A stretch of 64,000 nt of DNA from Mucidula mucida (Eukaryota > Basidiomycota > Agaricomycetes > Agaricales > Physalacriaceae), in assembly GCA_015501055.1 (NCBI GenBank), contig JADNYV010000108.1, positions 1-64,000 on the forward strand, given 5' to 3'. A program made the translations under genes and the position numbers. Shown one piece after another: positions 10,422 to 21,019 of this stretch. The notes under the pieces were generated by a model, which was not told the DNA's origin, did no database searches, and saw only the letters and a program-made list of their open reading frames with translations. Every line of letters starts with the position of its first letter. Within the stretch, counting starts at the first letter, position 1.

Positions 10422-13216
10422 ACAAGTAGGACTGGGCGATCAAACCAGGCGTATAGAACAATCTTTCAAGAAACCTTGTTGACGGAGATGAGGGATCTGG
10501 ATAAAGGTCGAGACCACGAGGCGCTTACGCATACTCGCACACGTTCTTTTCACACCATCAGGTGAATGATACCCAGAAGCTGGAGGCGGCGACACCAATG
10601 AATGGATAGACTCCTGATGTATGGCGCTTTAGTAAGCGAGGAGGAGAACGCATGAGTGAAGAGATAGGCAAAAGTACTGCGAGGTAACGCGGTCTTTTAA
10701 GCATAATGCCACAGTTTTTCCTGATGTCAGCTAGAGAACATCGTCGCGCATTAGGCCCCTTATTGCATCAACTCACCGTCTTCCAGTGGACGAGAGAGGT
10801 TATGGGTGCCTTCGACTAAAAGAACGGAAGACTGAGTTCTTTATTTTGCATGACCTGCTGGCGTCCGAGCGATTCTGCACCCGCTTTGGGCGATACGTCT
10901 GTGAAGCGTTTGTCCTGTTCGAGGAGAGTGCCATATTCATCCCTGCGACTGTGGTCTATGAAGATGGTGGTTCAGAGGTCTCTGATGCGGTCGATAGGGA
11001 TGATGAGGGAGCACTGGAGGATGACGAAGCTACAAATGACATGGACGCCGATGAGTACATGGCACTCGCGTTGCCGGGTTTGATGTAGTTCACTTTAAAT
11101 CACCAATCTGGCCTGTTGGAATGGTATGGGGTCTGATAGTACTGAGTGGGTCCCAGGGTGGACCGACGGTAGGCGAGAAGGAGATAGACAGGCGCATTTT
11201 TGTCTATACCTGTTTGGCACGGGCATCTCTGGCTTCTCCTGCTTCCCAAGGTTTCCGTCTACGTCAGGCGAGGAGACTTTGTGTACTACGAGGGTGGTAT
11301 TCCATAGCGCCTAGACGGTAGACTGCGCATCTCTTCGCGTGTTGGAAATCAATGACCAAGTGTGTAGAACAGTGCTCAGTCGAAAACCAATCGTAACCCT
11401 ATGAGGCGCGTGCTAAAACCGAGTCTGTGTTCTAGTCTTCAAGTATCAGTAAGCGAAGTGGAAGCCGGCTCTCACACGAGCCTTCGAAGATGTCGTGATT
11501 CGGCGATAGCCAGACACTTGTGCCTTGATCACGTTATCGTATTTTCGTCTTCAACCACCATCATCCGCCGCATCATGCACGCCACAGGGCCTCTTCCTTG
11601 CCTCTGTCCCTTGAACCTCGTCAACATGAGTCAATGTAAAGTTCAGGTCCTTTGGTAAAACCCGTGCTACATGTTTTGACCTCCAATTAGCCACGCCATC
11701 AGAAATTTCGGCTTGAATGGGCAATGATTGACCCACCTAGGGACTAGACTAGTCTTTCACCCCAGTCAGACAATCTAACGGAGCATTACAGCTTAATGCA
11801 CGCGTCGGGCACGATATACCTGCCAGTCTGGGCGCGACATGGTGCTTCCAATTTGCACCGCACGGCCGCTTACAACTCTCCATGCTCTAAGGATACGCGT
11901 CACGGCATAGCCCTTCGCACCATCATAGACACTTCGCGGGATATTAGTGTGCTCGTCATTATGGCATTGGTCCCCTTCTGGCGCATGGCTTCCCTAAGTA
12001 GACATCTTGACGTTTGCGGATAAGTTGCCTCTCGTTGTACCTTCATTTCACCGCTCCTTCAGAACTCCTTCTAATTCCTACACTTGAGGTGATATGTCGT
12101 GCGCGGACTGGAAAAGCTCTCACTGGTGGCGAGAATCCGGCCGGAATCCACCGACACGAAAAAGAAATACGCAAGTAACATCTGCTTTGCTGTTTTGGTT
12201 CACGACTTTCATGCCTAGTAGGCTCTCCCCCCTGGAATGACGTTACTACGCATGTGCGAACTGCCTATGTTCCGAAAACTTCTATCACAAGATTGATTTC
12301 CTTCGATTATGCCATGCCAATTCAAAGCTTGACTACAGGACAGGATTTTCCACTCCGTGTACAGGTCGATGGCGGCGGAAATTCAAGTTTGTCGCACCAC
12401 TTTCCTCTACAGACAGTATTCTTCACTGTAGACGTGAGGTTTTGGCTCACCTTTCGACCTCCACTTACCTGACCGGTTCCTAGTCTGTCATCTTGATTTT
12501 CGCGCACGTCTGTAACAACCAGAGATGCCCAGATCGTTCTAACGGGTGCCTGGCACGCCTTATTTCACTCACGGCGACGTATATGATGCATATTGCTTCG
12601 GGGATGGGCATGTTCCTCGGCCTCCCGTATACCGTTACATTCTACCTGCCGTGTGATGTCCAGAATCACTGATATCTCGGAGACTGAGTGCTGTTCGACA
12701 CAGCTTACGCCTTATTACGCTGAAGGGAGCGTCTATGGCGAGTCATCCAGGGGGCGCTGGCGAACGTGTGGTCACAATCATGCCAATGTAAGGTCCTGCG
12801 GATAGACCGTTTACTTCTTGCCTCATACTATTGAATATCCGCTGTGCAGCCCTCATCTCTACCACGTACGAGGAGTCATGGCACTTTCCCACTTGAGGAG
12901 CTCGGTGTGAGAATGAGGCCATTTACCGACGTATCAGCTGGCAGATTTCAAAGTCCGTTGCCGTTATCGTCGTTCGTAATGGGCTCCACCTACTTCATTT
13001 CGGGCCCAGTTGACGCGAAACATGAGCTCAACGACATCTTCTCTTTTCATGATTGCATGGACGCTGTCTGGTTCGCAAACATCCGAAGTGTCAATCATGA
13101 CCTAGACCACGTCACCGTCCGCCCTCACATGCTAGCTCTCATCGAACATATCTCCATAATGGTACTGCCCCTTGAACGCGCCTCAAGCATCTATGTTTGA
13201 GCCGCGTTTTCTCGAG
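10422..13216. other. intergenic, 2.8 kb, no firm gene
   Basis: Apart from the orphan frame at 10788-11088, nothing here resembles a known family on either strand. Short frames at 11121-11321, 11796-12023 and 12844-13200 lack good starts or motifs. It may hold decayed sequence or long 5' flanks. Confidence 0.45.
10788..11088 (+). CDS. orphan 3'-exon-like frame, product unknown
   Basis: An open frame of about 100 codons follows an acceptor-like CTTCCAG at 10779-10785 and ends at TAG 11086-11088. It reads plausibly (EFFILHDLLASERFC, FVLFEESAIFIPATV) and ends in a very acidic tail. No ATG starts it and no upstream exon was found, so it may be a relic 3' exon. Confidence 0.25.
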
Positions 13217-13222
13217 TATAAA
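13217..13222 (+). promoter_or_regulatory. TATA box of secreted-protein gene
   Basis: TATAAA 48 bases before the ATG at 13270, a usual spacing for a strongly expressed fungal gene. Confidence 0.5.
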
Positions 13223-13269
13223 GACCACGAAAACGATAGCAGTATAATCATCCCAACTGCATCTTCATC

Positions 13270-13961
13270 ATGTTCATCAGCCGCATTGCCTTTGTCGCCT
13301 TGACCGTCTTCACGTTCACGTCCGCCCTCGTGACGCCTGCCACCAAGCGCGACGACGCGGATGTTTTGAACATCCTCACGACGCTGAAAGGCAGCACGGA
13401 CAGTATCCTGCCCCAGATTGGTTTGCAGCGTTCTCTCGCGCTCCCGTTCATCAAGGCTGACGCGTTTTCTCAATTTCAGACTCCCTCGTCGCCAACAAAC
13501 AGGCTAGCTCGAGCAATCTCACACCGCTCTTCGACCAGGTCCAAACCGCGCTTAAAACGGCTACGTCCTCGCTCCAGGGACTCGGCGCCAACAAGGTGAA
13601 GCGACAGACCTCGGACGAGCTTTCTGCGCTGCTCGCTGAGATCATCAAGGTCGGTGTCTAATCTTGCATCATCTGTGTTTACGTGGACTGACCTATTTAC
13701 GCAGGACATCAACACCTCTGCGACCGGTGCCAACTCTTCTACTCTTTTTGGACTCCCGGGCATCGTCTCCGCGATTACCCTCGCCCTTGAGACGCTTCTT
13801 ATCGAACTCAACGTTATCGTTCCCGGCATCTTGGCGAGTGTAGTCCTTTTGTACGCTTCTCCACCTCGTATATGTGAAGTACACGCTGACCGACTCTCAG
13901 GTTGGATGGTGTCCTCGGTGTAGTTGTGGGTCTGCTGTTGACGCTGTTGGCAATTCTTTGA
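13270..13961 (+). CDS. small secreted protein, HsbA-like
   Basis: Four exons join in frame (13270-13420, 13480-13649, 13705-13837, 13924-13961) to give 163 residues. A signal peptide (MFISRIAFVALTVFTFTSA) is followed by a Kex2-like KR pair (ATKRDD). The mature part is alpha-helical and Ala/Leu/Ser/Thr-rich, with a further KRQ site and a hydrophobic end (GLLLTLLAIL). This resembles the HsbA-like (hydrophobic surface binding) small secreted proteins common in agaricomycetes, some of which coat surfaces or recruit enzymes to them. The family call is tentative. The last intron (13838-13923) is longer than the others; the nearer acceptor at 13911 would give a premature stop, so the second AG was chosen. 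Confidence 0.65.
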
Positions 13962-14870
13962 AGTGTTGCGGGCACCAAGGCTGCGTAGTCAAAGTTAAAG
14001 TCGATTTCTTTTTGTTATTTGTTCTTCTTCTCTGGATGCGCCCTTTCTTGTTGCGAATATAGTTTTCTTGCATTTGATTAGTGAGCCTGCCCGGCAAAAG
14101 ACCTCCCTTCATCAGTGTGACTTGGGCAACTTTGCCTTCGAACTATCAGCCGAATTCAAATGTCTCTAACCTTATGGTTGAATCGACCAGCGAATTTTTC
14201 GACTTAACCTAGATACGCCCCAAATATGCTACTCGCTTATCGCGACGTCCCTCTGCGCAGAAGCGTTCTCCGCTTTCAAGATCCACATACACATCTCTCT
14301 CTCATCGCTCCCGACGGTGATGCCCATGATCATGTCAATTAAATGCATCTACAACCCAGCACTGTACCACCATATGCACGGCATGACAAACCAGATCACC
14401 ACGAATTGCACCGTGACTACTGCGACATGTTCCCTAAGAACTTCCCTGCACGTAGTGATTTAGCTTCTTCACCTACTTGACAATCAGATATCCCCTTGCT
14501 TCCTTGGCGGCTCTATTTCCCTAATATGCCGTCCACCGTTGGGGTCAGCGATAAAGTGTCCGTGTCCGTGTTTGTCCGTGTTAATATCCGTCAGCCTACG
14601 TCCATCCCTGGTGCAGCTTCATTCTGGACTAGACAGCGGACGCGCAGGATAACGGCCCATCGTGGACAGTTGCGATGTGCGTTGATGTTGCTCTACGCGT
14701 TATCACGATGACTACAACGCATTCAGACAGCTACTATCTTCATAGACGCATAATAACCTGCTCGGCATTCCCTCAACACGGTCATCATCAAAGAAGGTCT
14801 CCATCGAAAGTAGGTACCCACAACTACGAGTCTTTGACTGACTCATATATTTTAGTCCTTACCCGAAGTC
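13962..14870. other. intergenic, with relic exon 1 and intron of deaminase copy B
   Basis: No separate gene is seen. Bases 14810-14855 align with the 48-nt first intron of copy A (GTAGGTACCCAC...TTTTAG). The preceding exon has lost its ATG (AGGTCT where copy A has ATGTCT). Confidence 0.55.
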
Positions 14871-16253
14871 ATGGCCTCTCAACATCGTCCCGTTACCGCG
14901 AGCCTCATGGTGCAGGAGACGATATGCAAACCTTTCAGCGGAACCTCATATACGTGGATTCGGGACGGGATGCCAGAGATCGCTTCGCGCAACCTACTGC
15001 TTCTCAACTGGGTTGCTTTCTGTCTCGTACATCGGGGGGTCGGCCAGACAATCGCCGCCAGCCTTCTCAGGCGAACCCAGAACGCCACATTCCTGCTCTC
15101 TACCAACGAATCATTAGCAGAAAACCTCCTCAACTACTCCTCCGCATTTTTCGCCGCCCTTAAAACCGTGTTTCTGAGACAGGTCGAACGTACGGCGTCC
15201 GGAAAGGAAGCTTTTGAAGACGCTGACATTCAATTCGTGATGGAGGTCGTCGTCGCGCATGCTCCGGAGCGGATACTCCGCAAACTCGAGCGCTTGAGTT
15301 CTTGCGGGTCCTGGCGCGGTGGCGGTGATGTCAGATCCAACCTGGATCGTACATTCACCCTTTGGGAGACCCATCGCGAGTCCTCCAACCCGGAAACCGT
15401 CAATTACACGCGTCAGTCGATGTTTGACGACTACGATTCCATTGTGGAGTGCAGCCGCCTACCTCAATTAGAGGGACAGGCGAGAAGCGACGCCTTCCAA
15501 GTCGCCCAACTATCCGCTAAGCGCCTGATTCGTTCTCCTTTCATGAAGGAGAGTTGCGAATTGGCAGCGGCGGGGGCGCTGCACCCGGTGGACTCTGTCT
15601 TCATTATGAAATTCCAACGTCGCCTATGGCGATTCCGCTTCTACTCATTCGGCGCAGAGCGGGTCTTACAAGGTCGTACCTCCGATACCATGCGCCAACT
15701 ATGTCGGGATGGTTGGACGCTCGAGCATACGTGGCTTCCCACCCGCGAAGAATTAAAGGTTACCATTCCTGTGGACCGGTACTCCTACGTCACATCACTC
15801 CTTGAACGAAGAGGATATCGGGCTACACCTGAGATCCTGGACAAGTGGCTGGGTCCATACAGAAAGGATGATGCGTGGCAGGCCGGCGTCGTCAACATTT
15901 GTAGGGTACATCCCGAGATGCAGGTCATGCAATACTTGTTGCACAACGACGCATACAGTCGAAATGAGGCCGTCGGCACTTCCAAACGACCTTGCCTGAT
16001 GTGCCATTACTGCATCGAGCACGGTTACAAGGTGGACAAGACGCCCTTCAAGTTAACAGCTGCCACGCTAAAGGTTGTCACTGATTGGCTGTCACCGATT
16101 CTTATAGGTACGGGAGGCCCCGTCGATCTAGGCATAAAGAAGTATATGTCAGAACTAGAAGAACATGTCGTCACCATGTTTCGCTCGGCACGAGGGGAGT
16201 CTGGGACAGACATAGAATATTCGCCTAACTACGATTTTAGTCCTAGCACGTAG
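14871..16253 (+). CDS. OTT_1508-like nucleic-acid/nucleotide deaminase family protein, copy B
   Basis: Uninterrupted frame of 460 residues from an ATG. The C-terminal region carries the zinc-site pattern of the cytidine-deaminase-like fold. VHPEMQ has His347 and Glu349 (an HxE motif, usually HAE). TSKRPCLMCHYCIE has Cys375 and Cys378 in a PCxxC motif. The spacing and the SK-x-PCxxC-x-YC form recall the OTT_1508-like deaminases reported in fungi and Orientia (Pfam PF14441). The roughly 330 N-terminal residues are helical and carry no domain I recognise. Substrate and role are unknown; related deaminases act on nucleic acids or nucleotides, sometimes as conflict proteins or mutators. The ancestral short first exon (kept in copy A) has lost its ATG, so translation probably starts at this downstream ATG. 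Confidence 0.72.
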   Translation: MASQHRPVTASLMVQETICKPFSGTSYTWIRDGMPEIASRNLLLLNWVAFCLVHRGVGQTIAASLLRRTQNATFLLSTNESLAENLLNYSSAFFAALKTVFLRQVERTASGKEAFEDADIQFVMEVVVAHAPERILRKLERLSSCGSWRGGGDVRSNLDRTFTLWETHRESSNPETVNYTRQSMFDDYDSIVECSRLPQLEGQARSDAFQVAQLSAKRLIRSPFMKESCELAAAGALHPVDSVFIMKFQRRLWRFRFYSFGAERVLQGRTSDTMRQLCRDGWTLEHTWLPTREELKVTIPVDRYSYVTSLLERRGYRATPEILDKWLGPYRKDDAWQAGVVNICRVHPEMQVMQYLLHNDAYSRNEAVGTSKRPCLMCHYCIEHGYKVDKTPFKLTAATLKVVTDWLSPILIGTGGPVDLGIKKYMSELEEHVVTMFRSARGESGTDIEYSPNYDFSPST

Positions 16254-16806
16254 ATACACACATCCTTCATCTTGTCAATGTCCCCGAATGTTACATTCAG
16301 GTTCAAATTGCTCTCTACTGGCAAAGACAACCTATCAACCGGACCCATCGCAATGATCTTTGTTCGCGCCACTCTCCGGCCATAACTAGGTTGGTAACAA
16401 AGTGCGTTCTTTACGACTGGCTGACTTTACATGCGCATGAATACATTGACGTGGACAGTGTATTGCTTCGCGCCTCACAACCCCCCAATAACCCTCGAAT
16501 AAATTCCCATAACAACCACCCCTAGCACGAACCCTCCGATTGTCCCCGCGTACTGGTGTTGCTGCGAGGCGAGTTGAGTTTTCCTCACGGAAGGGGACCG
16601 GGGTTACCTCAACTTGAGCAGCTTAAGTCGAGATCAAGGTCAAACCGAGCTACCTTGAGGCGACCGCCCAAATAGTAATCGGCATCTCGGCCTATTGTTC
16701 CTGCCGTTCTTACTTGTTTTGCTCTGAAGCTCACGACGCGACGCGATATCGAAGGTTATATGTATATAGAATGTATATATGATAATAATACGGTGAACTA
16801 CACTAT
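16254..16806. other. intergenic, likely flank of hAT relic
   Basis: No gene seen. GAGGCGAGTTGAG near 16568 and a similar GTCGAGTTGAG near 19339 flank the hAT relic, but clear terminal inverted repeats or an 8-bp duplication could not be read. Confidence 0.4.
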
Positions 16807-18977
16807 CTACTGAGCATTATTAATAAGGTTTGTAAGTTCGTCTATCTGGCCTCGAGCCATAAGGTCCTCTATAGTATTAGCGGGAATATCTACATAGCTT
16901 AGTTCTTCTTCGGTGCATACTAGATCACCAAAGAATGAAAGCCGGTCATGACGGTAGATGTACTTCAAGATCTGAAGAACTTCCATCAAGAGTGGTGATA
17001 GCCGGGTCCGTCGAAGAGCATCCGTTTCCTTGCTTGACGAAAAGACGCGCTCGCACGGAACAGCAGATGCTTGCGCAGGAAGTACGTCCATGGCAATGCG
17101 AAATAGTAATGGGAATTTGGCTGCCCGTTCCTAATAATGTGTAAGTTCCTGATTTTCGCTGTAAAAACAAGCACATACCTCCTAGTATCGAAGAATATCG
17201 AAGTTGTCAAGCTCCGCCAGCTTTTGGTTGAGTGTTTCCTGTGGTGTGTCATCTGGAAGATCGCCGCCACCAAGTAGACCCTCTTGCTCATACTCCTTCA
17301 GCTCCAGCTCCACGATACGCTCATCCATGGCATCATCGCGCTGCCGGCACTCCTCTGGGCTCAGAGTCAGACCAGAAGAACTCGATACAGAGGGTAGTGA
17401 GGCGGTCTTCCTGCCCAACTGGTGGAATTTTGAATATCCGGACTTGAGCGCTCGTGCAGATGAAGTCCCAGGTGTCGCTTGTAGAGGGGCAGTTTCTGTG
17501 CGTCGAAGCCGAGCAGCTGGAGTTGTTGGAGGTGCCAAGCTTGACGTGGTGCCCGCCTGCCGCGCAGAGCGCTGAAATTCAAGCATCTACTCGATATAAC
17601 AGGTCAGTAGGAGCTCAAAATACGAGTATGAGAACTTACCACACGACGAACATGATCTCTGGCGGTAGCAAAGTCTTCGGTGCTCCAGTTCTTGCGAATC
17701 CATGCAAGCTTCATTTGCGGGTTAAGAACTTTGTATTCAATGAGCAAGGTCTTGAAATGTGAGCAAACTAGCATACCGATGGCAAGATTATAGATCTTAG
17801 CCTTCCGAGAGTAGGTCAAGTATTCTTGTAGCTTGCCAATCGCCGCATCGAGGGCATGAGCAAATTTTGGGAGATCCTCCTTCGCGTCCTGGAGCTTCTT
17901 AATAAGCTGTTCGTAAAGGGCAATCACAATGCACAATGTTGGCGTTTGCTCGGCCGATACAAGCTCCTGAACTGAATGTGCATATGCAAGGAATTCACGG
18001 ATGTCGTAGAGCACGTTCAGTTCGATATCGGAAAGCGCGAAGTCGGCCAGGTCATCAGGGTGATTGGCGAGCATCTTGTTCACAGGCTAAGACACAGAAT
18101 CAGAACATCTAAAGACAAAGTAAGCTGAAGGAACACACCAAATTCAATTCTAACAGCCGATCAATCATGAGGAACGTGGATGACCAGCGCGTATCAACGT
18201 CTTTCAGAAGTTGTAGAAGCGCGACGGGCTGTGATTCCTCACCCCAGCCACCGTTAGTATTTCCCTCAACGATTATTAAACGCAGCTCCTTACGCCGTCC
18301 ATCAGAGGCATCCGCCGTGAGACCACGAACAAACCACCAGCAATGAGAGGCACCATCTGTACGACCAGCTGTCTTCTTGCGCGTGACAGACTCAAAATGG
18401 GTGCCCGTCGAAAACGCGCGTGGGATCGAGTCCGTGTTCTCGTCAAAGATCGGGCCAACACCCGCTACAGCTGGCTGAGCAATCGACGAGGGAGTTGCAG
18501 ATGATGATGGGGGAGTAGCATTGGCGTTGTGCGACGGCGACGAGACGGACGTGGATTAGCAGTAGCGGTCGAGGTCGCCGACTGATCAGTCCGCGTCCGA
18601 GTTCGTCTAGTTGATGTCGAGTTCGTCCTGTCACCCAATGGCTCATTCAAACCACCAGGACCAGACGAAGCAGGGGAGGGGAATTGTATGAAAGACCGTG
18701 CTGTTCCAGAAGGAGAGTTTTGTGGCGCCCAGTAAAACTGTTGCTGCTGCTGCTGTTGGTGATAATACTGCTCTTGTTGTCGGCGGAGCTCCTGATCTTG
18801 ATACCAGTGCTTATACTGCTCCCAGGACTGGAAAGGAGGGGGCGGTTGGGACTGGGGCTGGGTGGAAGCGGGCGGAGGCGTGCAGATGCAGTATCTGAAG
18901 ATGATGTCACATCCAGGACAGACCCCTTCTGTGCTAGGCATAAAGCCAGGGAGGAAAGCAGCAAGTTGGAAGAACAT
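16807..18977 (-). pseudogene. hAT-family transposase, internally deleted relic
   Basis: Minus-strand pieces assemble in hAT order. A Gln/Pro-rich N-terminal region (18465-18977) is followed by a segment with CWWFVRGL and then DVDTRWSSTFLMI, which normally lies over 200 residues further on. Next come 17604-18083 and 17182-17586. The C-terminal dimerisation segment (16807-17130) has RAAKFPLLFRIAMDVLPAQ and CERVFSSSKE. Splice sites near 18130, 17600 and 17130 support intron remnants. The catalytic middle is missing. The Trp codon expected after DILRY is TAG (17182-17184), and the N-terminal part changes frame. It is therefore non-autonomous and dead; ends and target duplication were not resolved. 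Confidence 0.8.
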
Positions 18978-19295
18978 ACCAGCTCTCTTATTTATACTGT
19001 CGGCACCTGCATCGACGCGTCGCGCGTCGCGTCACTAAATCACGTTTCCCGCAGTTCCGCACCTCTAAACAATCGGTTGCTGGGCACTGCCACCCGCCTA
19101 AAGCATAAGGAGGCGGCGGACAATCTCAACAGTCGTTGCAATCTTGGCCCCCTGACGTAGCATAGTAAAAAAGAGATGATATTGAAGTAGAACTACGCGG
19201 TGGTAGTGGTAAGAAAGAGACAATCAGTATTCAAACTCCGACCATCAGGTGCCGGACCGAATGCAGCAATGAGGTAAGGCAAGGAAGCGAGGCCA
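18978..19295. other. spacer between hAT relic and oxidase pseudogene
   Basis: No gene seen; probably 5' flank of the hAT relic. Confidence 0.4.
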
Positions 19296-20189
19296 TCAAA
19301 ACTCGAGCCCTCGACTGCCTAATCCGTCAACGAGGTGAGTCGAGTTGAGCTCAGCGTTCGAGGTGCCTCGGACGCGCGGCAACACTACCGCGTACCCATT
19401 CAAACATCCATAGCTGCTCTCTCGCTTTGTCCCCTCCTTAGGCACCTTGACACTCCCCACTTTCCATGTCCCAACATGCCCACTAACCATCCCCGGCAAC
19501 CCATCGATACTTTCCAAATTATTCTCGATTCAGTACAGCCGAAGCCCTACCCCCTTCTTTCTCTCGTTCTCGTCTTCGGCGTTTTCGACTTGCTCAAGTC
19601 TCGATAAGCTGCGTCCGATGTCCAACAAAGTTATAATAAGGTACGGCGTAGCCGCATGACTATCATATACACGTAGATGAAGTCAAAGCAGACTAAAAGC
19701 AGAGGGAGCACGCACCGTCCCAACCTATGCACATCTACCTTTATAATGGACCTCGACCCCGGTTTGCGTTTCTCTGGCGGAAGAAGTTCTTCGTATTCCG
19801 CACTCCCATATTCATATACCACACCTAGCGATGGCTTTAACTCGGCAAACCGTTTCAGTATCGTACACACCTTTCCCAAAAAGCCTGATAATACTCGGCG
19901 GGCCCTCAAATGTGTTAAAGAAGACTGTAATCCTCCCATTTCCCGGTTCTCTCAGACGCGAGATAGTTTCGTTCCCTGGCACCACGCGTCAGCTCGGACT
20001 CACCACTCCCCGTCAAATCCTCATACCAGACCGTCCGGTCATCCACCACTCGAACGTTCCTTCAAGTCCTTTGCTACTCACATTAACATGTCCTTCCACG
20101 CTCAGCGGCGCCGTGGCGACCCAGAACATGTGCTGGTTCTCGATTTGGCGCACAACAACGTCGGGGATTGTGTCGAAGAATTTGCCCAT
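19296..20189 (-). pseudogene. pyridoxamine 5'-phosphate oxidase-like FMN-binding protein, frameshifted
   Basis: ATG at 20187-20189 opens MGKFFDTIPDVVVRQIENQH followed by MFWVATAPLS and VSSKGLEGTF, the N-terminus of the fungal PPOx-like flavin-split-barrel family. Further pieces follow in order: VWYEDLTGSG, ETISRLREPGNGRITV, FNTFEGPPSIIRLFGK, EYEELLPPEKRKPGSRS, VDVHR, GYAVPYYNFVGHRTQ and ESIDGLPGMVSGHVG. A 46-nt intron at 19825-19870 and another near 19670 are intact. The frame breaks by small losses at about 20052, in the VDVH region, after HRTQLIE and before the ESIDG block, relative to the frame that restores the family pattern. A 28-nt GT-AG gap sits at 19976-20003. The parent would be a cytosolic FMN-binding oxidoreductase-like protein of unknown substrate. 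It is decayed unless the assembly is poor here. Confidence 0.75.
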
Positions 20190-21019
20190 CGTGGGTGTTA
20201 GGAGGAGACGTTCCGACAGCCAACCCTTAAAATATGCCTCCGTCGAACCGAAGTAAGTTCAGGTGAGCGTTGTTGAGAGTATCAGTCAGCGAAAGTGATC
20301 GTCATGGGATCGATGTGGTCGATCCGAACGCCGTCCGTAAAGCCGATGTTCGTTCTTTTGATTTCTGAGAAAGAGTCAGTTAGTACTGGCTTCGTTTCAG
20401 CTATTCGAGTGTCCAACGAAAGAACGCCCCAACAAGAGACAATTCCAGTGTTCTAAGTGAGATAATACCTAAACAGATCTAGAACTAATCGATGTCAGAG
20501 CATTAGTAAATGGCGTCAATCACGAAGCCGATGTAGACCGTGCCGCTATCGAAATATATCACGCGAAATACTGCCAGCCTGCTCCGCACAAACAAGCTGA
20601 CTGGGAAGAACTCCAACAAGCTAACGAAATGACTGGCTGGGAATAGCTCTTCGGCAAGTAGCGCCTCAAGGAAGACGGGCAGCAGGTAGAAATCTGTCGT
20701 TCCAGCGCCTCCCTCATACAGGAAGTACTGCACCACATACGTGCAACGGGATCGATGCGATTAGAAGACGACAACTGTCGAATACACCTCCGAATATTCA
20801 GTGCCTGTAAAGCCGAAGATGCACAGGAGTCATGATTACCTATTGGTAGTCTTCGTGCGAGACGGCTATTCAAGTAAGTGCGATGGATCTGTCACATGCT
20901 TGAAATGATAACGGAATGTGTTGTTGCCAGGAATAAAAAACTTCAGAATTCTATGGGTCCACATTGAGTATCAACGTCATCTAGCCAGAGCCTGCCGATC
21001 AGTGAGTGAGAAGCCTGGC
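20190..21019. other. spacer, no gene recognised
   Basis: Minus frames at 20503-20736 and 20559-20873 overlap in different registers and match no family known to me. Confidence 0.4.

Noticed and set aside
19677..20256. Two long plus-strand frames
   Set aside because: They mirror the oxidase pseudogene on the minus strand, whose family blocks are unmistakable.
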